Source: Sva-07 sp964549065
GTDB lineage: Bacteria > Actinomycetota > Acidimicrobiia > Acidimicrobiales > Ilumatobacteraceae
Direction of reading: 5' to 3'
NCBI GenBank assembly: GCA_964549065.1
Contig: CAZJUC010000044.1
Coordinates: forward strand, 1-18,844
DNA: 18,844 nt
Shown: piece by piece, positions 6,981-13,012 of the stretch
Numbering within the stretch: position 1 is the first letter of the stretch
How the letters are laid out: each line of letters begins with the position of its first letter
Notes under the pieces: generated by a model
What the model was told of the DNA's origin: nothing
Databases searched by the model: none
What the model saw: only the letters and a program-made list of their open reading frames with translations
Position numbers and translations under genes: made by a program

Positions 6981-8378
6981 TCATCCCACGATCCGGTCGA
7001 GAGCGGCAGCACGACGGGGTGTGCGTTGCCGCTCGGACTCCTGCTCGTCGATCCAACCGGCGAGGCGCCGAGCTCCGTTGACCGCCGCCCACCGCAGCGG
7101 CTCGGGCTCCCAACGTGGCGATCGATGCTGCACCCATGGCAGCGCCGCCAGCGCCGAGTCCGGGCGGAGCACGAGATCGGCGATCGTGCGGCCGGCGAGG
7201 TTGGCCGCAGCAACGCCCTCACCGACGTAGCCGCCCGCCCAGGCGAGACCGGTCGAACGGTCGAACCCGACCGACGGACGCCAGTCGCGCGGTACCCCGA
7301 GCACACCTCCCCACCGGTGGGTGATGTCGACGCCGGCGAGCTGGGGGAACAGCTCGACCAGCGTGGTGACGACACGGTCGTGGATCACCGAGTTCGTCTC
7401 GAGGGCCGCGTCGATCCCCGACCCGAACCGGTAGGGCGCTCCGCGCCCGCCGAAAGCGATGCGGTCGTCGGTGGTTCGCTGCCCGTAGATCACCATCCGG
7501 CGGTCGTCCGCGAACGTTTCACGGTTGCGGAGCCCGATCGACTCCCACGTCGACGCATCGAGCGGTTCCGTGGCGACCATCAGTGAGTAGAGGGGCACGA
7601 GGAGCCGTCGCAGACCCGGCAGGTCGCGGGTGTAGGCCTCCGTGGCGCGGACCACCACGTCGGCGCGTACACGGCCACACCCGGTCACGACCACCGGGCG
7701 AGCGGCCGGTGAGCCGGCGATGATGTCGGTGGCGGTGGTCCGCTCGACGATCGTGGCGCCGAGCCGCTCGACGACGTCGGCAAGTCCGCGCGCGAGGCGC
7801 GCCGGATCCACCCGGGCACCCGGCGCGTAGTGGAGCCCGCCGAGTACGTCGGTGGCCGCCAGCCGCCCGGACGCCTCAGCGGCGTCGAGTGGTCGCAGGA
7901 CGTCGTCACCGAAGCCATGTTCGCGGTACTGGTCGACCTCCGAGTCCTGACGGGCGAGCTGTGGCGCCGTCCGGGCGAGGCGGATCACGCCGCCGGCCTC
8001 GAAACCGCAGTCGATGCGGTCGGCGCTGATCGCCCGGCCGATCTCCGCCACCGTGTCGACGATGGCGCGGGTCATCGCCACACCGGCCGGGCGCCCCCAC
8101 GTGGTGACGGCACCACCGAGCCCGCCGGCCAACTCCCCCACGCACCAGCCACCGTTGCGGCCCGACGCTCCGAAACCGACCATCTCGCGTTCGATCACGA
8201 GGACGCGCAGCGAGGGATCCGCACGCAACAGCGAGTGAGCGGCCCACAGGCCGCTGTAGCCCCCGCCGACGATCGCGACGTCGACATCGACATCGCCGGC
8301 GAGTCCCTCGCGACCAGCGATCGGACCGTCGAGTTGATCGAGCCACAGCGACCTCGACCGCAGTGTTTCCTCGTGCAC
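6981..8378 (-). CDS. FAD-dependent amine/amino-acid oxidase (DAO family, PuuB-like)
   Basis: A 465-residue flavoprotein of the DAO family that oxidises a primary or secondary amine to an imine or aldehyde, passing electrons to oxygen or an acceptor. The N-terminus has the spacing typical of gamma-glutamylputrescine-oxidase-like members: SLWLDQL (10-16), then the dinucleotide motif VAIVGGGYSGLW (34-45), VIERE (61-65) and GFGASGRNGGWC (68-79). Near the C-terminus GLAWAGGYVGEGVAAANLAG is the second FAD-contacting glycine motif. I chose GTG 8378 over an ATG at 8450. The ATG would start 8 bp from the divergent gene's start, and the extra 24 residues show no family similarity. TACGCT also sits 6 nt before the GTG. 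The gene leads an operon with the aminotransferase. Putrescine-type oxidation followed by transamination is a reasonable model but unproven. Confidence 0.9.
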   Translation of the reverse strand: MHEETLRSRSLWLDQLDGPIAGREGLAGDVDVDVAIVGGGYSGLWAAHSLLRADPSLRVLVIEREMVGFGASGRNGGWCVGELAGGLGGAVTTWGRPAGVAMTRAIVDTVAEIGRAISADRIDCGFEAGGVIRLARTAPQLARQDSEVDQYREHGFGDDVLRPLDAAEASGRLAATDVLGGLHYAPGARVDPARLARGLADVVERLGATIVERTTATDIIAGSPAARPVVVTGCGRVRADVVVRATEAYTRDLPGLRRLLVPLYSLMVATEPLDASTWESIGLRNRETFADDRRMVIYGQRTTDDRIAFGGRGAPYRFGSGIDAALETNSVIHDRVVTTLVELFPQLAGVDITHRWGGVLGVPRDWRPSVGFDRSTGLAWAGGYVGEGVAAANLAGRTIADLVLRPDSALAALPWVQHRSPRWEPEPLRWAAVNGARRLAGWIDEQESERQRTPRRAAALDRIVG

Positions 8379-8384
8379 TCCCCG

Positions 8385-8390
8385 AGCGTA
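8385..8390 (-). promoter_or_regulatory. candidate -10 (TACGCT) for a leaderless oxidase-aminotransferase operon
   Basis: TACGCT on the minus strand ends 6 nt before the GTG at 8378. This puts the transcription start at the start codon. It mirrors the arrangement of the divergent gene at 8458 and supports the shorter oxidase start. Confidence 0.45.
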
Positions 8391-8405
8391 CCGACGTGGT
8401 GTCTC

Positions 8406-8418
8406 CGGGGTCTCCCCG
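8406..8418. promoter_or_regulatory. 13-bp perfect palindrome between divergent promoters, candidate operator
   Basis: CGGGG-TCT-CCCCG reads the same on both strands except for its 3-nt centre. It lies between the two proposed -10 hexamers (8385-8390 and 8446-8451), about where a regulator controlling both directions could bind. GTCTCC also repeats directly at 8401-8406 and 8410-8415. In GC-rich DNA a short palindrome can arise by chance, so the call is tentative. Confidence 0.25.
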
Positions 8419-8445
8419 ACGAACGAGACGGCGCCGCCGGAGGAG

Positions 8446-8451
8446 TACATT
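8446..8451 (+). promoter_or_regulatory. candidate -10 (TACATT) for a leaderless saccharopine-dehydrogenase-like transcript
   Basis: TACATT is the best -10 match in the window. It is followed by 6 nt and the ATG at 8458. AGGAG at 8441-8445 could act as a Shine-Dalgarno, but its 12-nt spacing is long and it would lie upstream of the predicted transcript start. Confidence 0.5.
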
Positions 8452-8457
8452 GCCGCA

Positions 8458-9693
8458 ATGCGTGTCCTCGTGGTCGGTGCGGGTGGTGTCGGGTCCGCGT
8501 TCGTGGCGATCGCTTCGACCCGGGCGGCCTACACCCACATCACCGTCGCCGACATCGACGTCGACAAGGCCGACGCCGCGGTCGAGACGGCGGCGAACAC
8601 CGACGACGGTCGGGTCGCGGCCGCCCACATCGATGCCTCGTCCGAGGACTCGGTGGCGGCGTTGGCCCGTGAGATGCGCTCCGACGTGGTGCTGAACGCC
8701 TGCGACCCGCGGTTCAACCCGCCGATCTTCGAGGGTGCGTTCGCGGCCGGCTGCGACTACGTCGACATGGCGATGAACCTGTCGGTGCCGCACCCCACCC
8801 AGCCGTACGAGAAGACCGGGATCCGACTCGGCGACGGGCAGTTCGCGCAGTCGCCCATCTGGAAGGCCAGGGGGCTGATGGCCCTGTGCGGGATGGGCGT
8901 CGAACCCGGGTTCTCCGACGTCGCGGCGCGCTACGCCGCCGATGAGCTGTTCAGCGAGATCCACGAGATCGGTGTGCGCGACGGCGCCGACCTCGTCGTC
9001 GACGGCTACGACTTCGCCCCGACGTTCTCGATCTGGACCACGATCGAGGAGTGTCTGAACCCTCCGGTGGTCTACGAACGCGAGCGGGGCTGGTTCACCA
9101 CCGAACCGTTCTCCGAACCGGAGGTCTTCACGTTCCCCGACGGCATCGGCCCGTTGCAGTGCGTCAACGTCGAGCACGAGGAGGTGATCTTGATGCCACG
9201 GTGGATCGACACCCAGCGGGTGACGTTCAAGTACGGCCTGGGCGACGAGTTCATCGACGTACTGAAGACGTTGCGCAAGCTCGACCTGCACTCCACCGCG
9301 ACGGTCGAGGTCAAGGGCATGCAGGTGTCGCCGCGCGACGTGGTGGCGGCCACGTTGCCCGACCCGGCGACGCTCGGCGAGATGATGCACGGCCGCACCT
9401 GTGCCGGCACCTGGGTGACCGGGTTGGGCAAGGACGGCCGGCCACGCGAGGTGTACGTGTACCACGTGGTCGACAACGCCTGGTCGATGAAGGAGTTCGG
9501 CCACCAGGCGGTGGTGTGGCAGACCGCGGTGATGCCCGCCGTGGCGATCGAACTGATGTCGACCGGCGTGTGGCGTCGCGCAGGGGTCGTCGGCCCCGAA
9601 GCGCTCCCACCGATGCCGTTCCTCGACCTGCTCGACGAGTACGGCAGCGAATGGGAGTGGGCCGACTACCACGACCGCGCCCCCGTCGACTGA
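8458..9693 (+). CDS. saccharopine dehydrogenase-like NAD(P)-dependent oxidoreductase
   Basis: A 411-residue protein with an N-terminal Rossmann fold (VLVVGAGGVGSAF at 3-15; acidic strand end VADIDVDKA at 29-37), followed by the NACD...GCDYVDMA segment (about 79-104) and GMGVEPGFSDVAARY typical of the saccharopine dehydrogenase family. Relatives cleave or form the C-N bond between lysine-type amines and keto acids or aldehydes; others are carboxynorspermidine or lysine-6 dehydrogenases. It is divergent from the FAD oxidase-aminotransferase operon and probably shares its control region. All three enzymes handle amine nitrogen, which suggests a lysine or polyamine breakdown route. The stop codon TGA (9691-9693) is the first three bases of a long inverted repeat. 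The family call is solid, but the substrate is not known. Confidence 0.9.
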   Translation: MRVLVVGAGGVGSAFVAIASTRAAYTHITVADIDVDKADAAVETAANTDDGRVAAAHIDASSEDSVAALAREMRSDVVLNACDPRFNPPIFEGAFAAGCDYVDMAMNLSVPHPTQPYEKTGIRLGDGQFAQSPIWKARGLMALCGMGVEPGFSDVAARYAADELFSEIHEIGVRDGADLVVDGYDFAPTFSIWTTIEECLNPPVVYERERGWFTTEPFSEPEVFTFPDGIGPLQCVNVEHEEVILMPRWIDTQRVTFKYGLGDEFIDVLKTLRKLDLHSTATVEVKGMQVSPRDVVAATLPDPATLGEMMHGRTCAGTWVTGLGKDGRPREVYVYHVVDNAWSMKEFGHQAVVWQTAVMPAVAIELMSTGVWRRAGVVGPEALPPMPFLDLLDEYGSEWEWADYHDRAPVD

Positions 9694-9719
9694 CGCCAGG
9701 GGTCAGACCCCAGGCGTCA
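9691..9719. terminator. 29-bp near-perfect inverted repeat at convergent gene ends
   Basis: TGACGCCAGGGGT (9691-9703) pairs with ACCCCAGGCGTCA (9707-9719) at 12 of 13 positions, the exception being one A-A mismatch, around a 3-nt loop. It begins with the TGA of the saccharopine-dehydrogenase-like gene and lies in the 48-bp gap before the converging AcuI-like gene. It is the strongest hairpin in the window and is symmetrical, so it could end transcription from both sides. It lacks a T-tract. Its core GGGGTCAGACCCC could also be a dispersed palindromic repeat unit. Confidence 0.6.
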
Positions 9720-9741
9720 TCCAGGAGACGATCGGAGCTGA

Positions 9742-10734
9742 TCAGGCGTTGGTGTCGACGACCCAGCGACCGCGCACGTGACCGTCGAGGATCGCCGGGC
9801 CGCGCTCGAGCACCTCGGTGAGCGGCACCACTTCGGTGATCGTGTCGACGACCGCCACGGGCAGGTCGGTTGCCAGCCGACTCCACGCCGCCTCGCGCAT
9901 CGAGATCGGGGCCATCACGGCCTCGACGCCCTGGAGTCTGACCGCCCGGATGATGAACGGCATCACCGTGGTCGGCAGGTCGGCACCGCCGGCGAGGCCA
10001 CACGCTGCGACCGTCGAGCGGAACTTCATCTGCGCGAGCACCTTGGCGAGCATCGTCGAGCCGACCGTGTCGATCGCTCCTGCCCAGGTCTCCGATTCCA
10101 GCGGTCTCGGCGGCTGGCTCATCTCCTCGCGGGTCAGGAACGCGGACGCCCCCAGACTGCGCAGGTAGTCCTGCGTCTCGGGACGCCCGGTCACCGCGGT
10201 GACCTCGAAGCCCAACCCCGACAGCAACGCAACCGCCACCGACCCGACGCCACCAGCGGCACCCGTCACCACGACCGGGCCATCCGACGGCTGCACCCCG
10301 GCGGTCTCGAGCTGCATCACGCACAACATCGCGGTCAGCCCGGCGGTACCGATCGCCATCGCCGTACGCGCCGACATCGACTCGGGTCGGCGCACCAGCC
10401 AGTCGGACTGCAGCCGCTGGCGCTGGGAGAATCCGCCCCAGTACCGCTCGCCGACCATGAAGCTCGTGGAGATGACCTCGTCGCCGACGTTCCACTTCGG
10501 TGAGTCGCTCGCCAGCACGGTGCCGGTGAGATCGATGCCAGGCACCATCGGGTAGCTCCGCACGATCCGGTTCTTGCCGGCGAGGGCGAGGCCGTCCTTG
10601 TAGTTGAGTGACGAATAGTCGACGGAAACGGTGACATCTCCGTCGGGCAGGTCGGCATCGGTGAGTTGCTCCAGCGCGCCGACGTGTCCGTCGTCTGTCT
10701 CGCGCAGCACGAGTGCGGTGAAGGTGTCGCTCAT
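9742..10734 (-). CDS. acuI: acrylyl-CoA reductase (AcuI/YhdH family MDR oxidoreductase)
   Basis: A 330-residue zinc-independent medium-chain dehydrogenase/reductase. The AcuI/YhdH signatures are DYSSLNYKDGLAL (39-51), VPGIDLTGTV (64-73), GTAGLTAMLCV (129-139), the NADPH-binding VTGAAGGVGS (156-165), VTGRPETQDYL (181-191) and a CGLAGGADLPTTVMPFI segment. AcuI reduces toxic acryloyl-CoA to propionyl-CoA with NADPH, and occurs both in DMSP degraders and in bacteria without DMSP genes. No dddX-type lyase or propionyl-CoA gene is visible here, so a general detoxification role is as likely as DMSP catabolism. It is a single gene, convergent with the saccharopine-dehydrogenase-like gene and divergent from the SRPBCC-sulfurtransferase fusion. 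Its ATG is preceded by CACGAT 6 nt upstream, a weak version of the leaderless layout seen elsewhere in the window. Confidence 0.88.
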   Translation of the reverse strand: MSDTFTALVLRETDDGHVGALEQLTDADLPDGDVTVSVDYSSLNYKDGLALAGKNRIVRSYPMVPGIDLTGTVLASDSPKWNVGDEVISTSFMVGERYWGGFSQRQRLQSDWLVRRPESMSARTAMAIGTAGLTAMLCVMQLETAGVQPSDGPVVVTGAAGGVGSVAVALLSGLGFEVTAVTGRPETQDYLRSLGASAFLTREEMSQPPRPLESETWAGAIDTVGSTMLAKVLAQMKFRSTVAACGLAGGADLPTTVMPFIIRAVRLQGVEAVMAPISMREAAWSRLATDLPVAVVDTITEVVPLTEVLERGPAILDGHVRGRWVVDTNA

Positions 10735-10814
10735 CGCTTCATCGTGCCAGAGCGACCAGCCGGCGCGAACATCGGCACAGAGATCCGGGCCGCCACCGTG
10801 GCAGGCTGGGCCGC

Positions 10815-12125
10815 ATGCCGATCGTCGAGCGAGCCGTCAGCGTCATCGGTCCCATCGATGAAGTGTTCGATCTCTCCCAGTCGAGCACCGAGACCGACTC
10901 TCGCGACGGCCTGCGGACGGTCACCGAGTACCAGACCTCTCGCCGACCGGCGCTCGTCGAGGTGAGGATGGTCGAGGGGCCACGGTGGTTCCGTACGTTC
11001 TCGGGCAGCTGGCACTTCACCGAACAGCCGGAGGGGCGGGTCGAGGTGAGCGTGCGCTACGACTTCTCCTGCTCGTCGACGCTGCTCGCTCCGATCATGG
11101 AGCGGATCGGGGTCTGGTACCTCGGACGCCACGTCACCGAGCGCCTCGAGGCGATCGTCGAGGGGTGCACCCGAACCGAACCGCTCGACCGGGTGCGCCG
11201 GCACCGCGACGCCCGGGTGCGACCGTCCGACGCCGGCTCGGCGTCGTCCGCAACCGTGCCGCCGGTCGTCGATGCCGCCTGGCTGCGTGCTCGGCTCGCC
11301 GCGGACCCGACGGTCGTGATCTGCCACGTCGGGTCCGAGATGGCGGGATCTGACCCGCTCCTCGAGTTCGAGCGCCGACACCTGCCGGGCGCCCGCTTCG
11401 TGTCACTCGACGATCAACTCGCCGCTGCGCCGGCGGGTACCGAAGGCCGTCATCCACTCCCCTCGCCCGCCGACTTCGCGGACGCCCTCGGGGGACTGGG
11501 CATCGACGACGACGCGACCGTGCTCGCGTACGACGTCCGTGGTGGGGCGTTCGCCGGTCGGCTCGTGTGGATGCTGCGGATCCTCGGGCGACCGGCGGCT
11601 CTGCTCGACGGTGGCATCGAGGGATGGATCGCCGATTCCGATCGCGAGAACGGTGCGGTCGAGAGCGGACCCGGTGCAGTCGTCGCCCGGGTCGAGCGGG
11701 CCGTACTCGACTGGCCGCCCGTCGCGCTCGCCGATGCCGTCGACGTCGCGCAGCACGTCAGCGACGACGGCGTGGTCATCGACAGTCGTGACCCTGCCCG
11801 CTACGCCGGCGAGATCGAACCGATCGATGCAGTGGCGGGCCACGTCCCCGGCGCGTTCAATCTGGCGTACGCCGACAATCTCGGCTCCGACGGACGGTTC
11901 CGGTCGTCGTCGGAGTTGCGTGATCGCTTCGCGTCGTTGACCAGCGACGACGCCCACCCGATCGTGTACTGCGGGTCGGGCGTCACGGCGTGCCACAACG
12001 CCCTGGCGATGGAGCACGCCGGGCTGGGACTGCCGCGGGTGTACGTCGGTTCGTGGTCGGGGTGGACTGCCGACCCGGAGCGGCCGGTCGCCACCGGCGA
12101 CATGCCGTGGCCGACCCGATCGTGA
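10815..12125 (+). CDS. SRPBCC-like domain fused to 3-mercaptopyruvate/thiosulfate sulfurtransferase
   Basis: A 436-residue fusion. Residues about 1-118 look like a START/SRPBCC ligand-binding domain (IVERAVSVIGPIDEVFDLSQ at 3-22, RMVEGPRWFRTFSGSWHF at 51-68, then a C-terminal helix). The usual 30-40 residues between the first helix and the GLRTVTEY strand (32-39) seem to be missing. Residues about 149-430 are a tandem rhodanese. The first repeat is catalytically inert (AYDVRGGAFAGRL at 238-250). The second carries the active loop CGSGVT (386-391, C386), the sequence found in SseA-type 3-mercaptopyruvate sulfurtransferases. The junction is continuous and has no Shine-Dalgarno before the possible GTG at 11256, so I read one protein. 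Only 37 bp separate it from a TauE/SafE exporter, pointing to sulfane-sulfur or sulfite handling. Confidence 0.85.
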   Translation: MPIVERAVSVIGPIDEVFDLSQSSTETDSRDGLRTVTEYQTSRRPALVEVRMVEGPRWFRTFSGSWHFTEQPEGRVEVSVRYDFSCSSTLLAPIMERIGVWYLGRHVTERLEAIVEGCTRTEPLDRVRRHRDARVRPSDAGSASSATVPPVVDAAWLRARLAADPTVVICHVGSEMAGSDPLLEFERRHLPGARFVSLDDQLAAAPAGTEGRHPLPSPADFADALGGLGIDDDATVLAYDVRGGAFAGRLVWMLRILGRPAALLDGGIEGWIADSDRENGAVESGPGAVVARVERAVLDWPPVALADAVDVAQHVSDDGVVIDSRDPARYAGEIEPIDAVAGHVPGAFNLAYADNLGSDGRFRSSSELRDRFASLTSDDAHPIVYCGSGVTACHNALAMEHAGLGLPRVYVGSWSGWTADPERPVATGDMPWPTRS

Positions 12126-12132
12126 TCGGATT

Positions 12133-12150
12133 GCCCGCGAGCCGGCGGGC
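12133..12150 (+). other. small hairpin between sulfurtransferase fusion and exporter genes
   Basis: GCCCGC (12133-12138) pairs perfectly with GCGGGC (12145-12150) around a 6-nt loop, followed 3 nt later by the likely GAGG ribosome site (12154-12157) of the exporter gene. It could tune translation or stabilise mRNA. No T-tract follows, so it is unlikely to be a terminator. Confidence 0.3.
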
Positions 12151-12162
12151 CGCGAGGACGCA

Positions 12163-12903
12163 GTGAGCGGCACCGAACTCGCGATCGTCCTCGTCGCGGT
12201 GGTGATCGGAGCGATCGCGAAGGCGATCACCGGGATGGGGCTGCCCTTGATCGCCATCCCGATCGCGTCGCTGTTCGTCGACGTGAACGATGCGATCGTC
12301 GTGATCGCGTTCCCGAACGTGCTCGCGAACGCCTACCTGGCGGGGCGCGAACGCCACAGTTGGGCCGAGACCCGTGACCTGCCGACACTTGCGATCTCCG
12401 GGGTCGTCGGGGCGGTTGCCGGCACGCTGCTGCTCGTGAACATCCCCGAGCGACCGTTGGTGATCGCCGTCATCGTGGCGATCGTCGGCTACGTCGTGCT
12501 GTTCGTCGCTCATCCCGAACTCAGGGTCGGACCCGAGCGTTCGAGGCGCCTGGCGCCGGCGGTCGGCGGTCTGGCCGGCGTGTTCCAAGGCGCCGTCGGC
12601 ATCTCGGGCCCGATCGTCGGGTCGTGGATCCACAGCTACCGCCTGCCACGGGGTGCCCACATCCTCTCGGTCACCTCACTGTTCTTGATCACCGGCCTGA
12701 CACAGCTGATCGTGCTGATCAGCTCGGGCGAACTGTCGGGGCGGGTCGTCGCGACGCTGCTCGCGTGCATCCCGGTGTTCGCGGCGATCCCGATCGGCAC
12801 CCGCCTGCGCAACGCGGTGTCCACCCGGGGCTTCGACCTCGCAATCGTGGGCATGCTCGTGGTGTCGGCGGTCGCGCTCGCGGTCCAGACGATCATCGGG
12901 TAA
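12163..12903 (+). CDS. TauE/SafE (TSUP) family membrane exporter
   Basis: A 246-residue integral membrane protein with about eight hydrophobic segments. The TSUP fold's two halves are visible: an N-terminal half with AKAITGMGLPLIAIPIASLF (19-38) and a related second half with GGLAGVFQGAVGISGPIVGS (134-153). Family members move sulfite, sulfoacetate or other organosulfonates across the cytoplasmic membrane. The adjacent upstream sulfurtransferase fusion supports a sulfur-compound role, possibly removal of sulfite released by thiosulfate or mercaptopyruvate chemistry. The start is GTG 12163 with GAGG 5 nt upstream. Its stop codon TAA is the first half of a candidate -10 for the following riboswitch, so the sulfur and thiamine units meet without a gap. 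Substrate and direction of transport are not shown by the sequence. Confidence 0.88.
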   Translation: MSGTELAIVLVAVVIGAIAKAITGMGLPLIAIPIASLFVDVNDAIVVIAFPNVLANAYLAGRERHSWAETRDLPTLAISGVVGAVAGTLLLVNIPERPLVIAVIVAIVGYVVLFVAHPELRVGPERSRRLAPAVGGLAGVFQGAVGISGPIVGSWIHSYRLPRGAHILSVTSLFLITGLTQLIVLISSGELSGRVVATLLACIPVFAAIPIGTRLRNAVSTRGFDLAIVGMLVVSAVALAVQTIIG

Positions 12904-12906
12904 CCT
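12901..12906 (+). promoter_or_regulatory. candidate -10 (TAACCT) for the thiamine operon, overlapping the exporter stop codon
   Basis: TAACCT matches TANNNT and lies 15-20 bp before the riboswitch aptamer, so a transcript starting near 12913 would carry the full aptamer. No clear -35 is seen. Read-through from the exporter gene is the alternative source of transcript. Confidence 0.35.
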
Positions 12907-12921
12907 CAGGTGTCCGACAAC

Positions 12922-13010
12922 CACATGGGGAGCTCGCTGGACCGGCGGGCTGAGAGGGTGACCGCCGTCATCGACCCGAGAACCTGATCCGGGTAATGCC
13001 GGCGGAGGAA
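12922..13010 (+). promoter_or_regulatory. TPP riboswitch (THI element)
   Basis: All conserved blocks are present in order: GGGGAGC (12927-12933), GGCTGAGAGGG (12948-12958), GACCC (12973-12977), GAACCTGATCCGGGTAATG (12980-12998) and CCGGCGGAGGAA (12999-13010). P3 forms from CTCGC with GCGGG, P5 from CCGG/CCGG around GTAATG, and P4 from CCT (12983-12985) with AGG (13006-13008). The aptamer senses thiamine pyrophosphate. The ribosome-binding sequence GGAGG (13004-13008) of the next gene lies inside P4 and the GTG start follows at 13013. Ligand binding should therefore directly hide the ribosome site, with no room for a separate terminator. Control is probably translational. Confidence 0.97.
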
Positions 13011-13012
13011 TC

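Noticed and set aside
8379..8450. ATG 8450 as the oxidase start
   Set aside because: It leaves 7 bp to the divergent start codon and adds 24 residues without family similarity; GTG 8378 fits the family N-terminus and a TANNNT-6 nt layout.
7906..9672. A 588-codon minus-strand frame
   Set aside because: It covers both the saccharopine-dehydrogenase-like gene and part of the oxidase gene in a shadow frame. Its composition is unlike a protein.
11256..12125. Separate sulfurtransferase gene starting at GTG 11256
   Set aside because: There is no ribosome site before it and no stop between it and the SRPBCC part. A single fused protein is the simpler reading, though this is not excluded.
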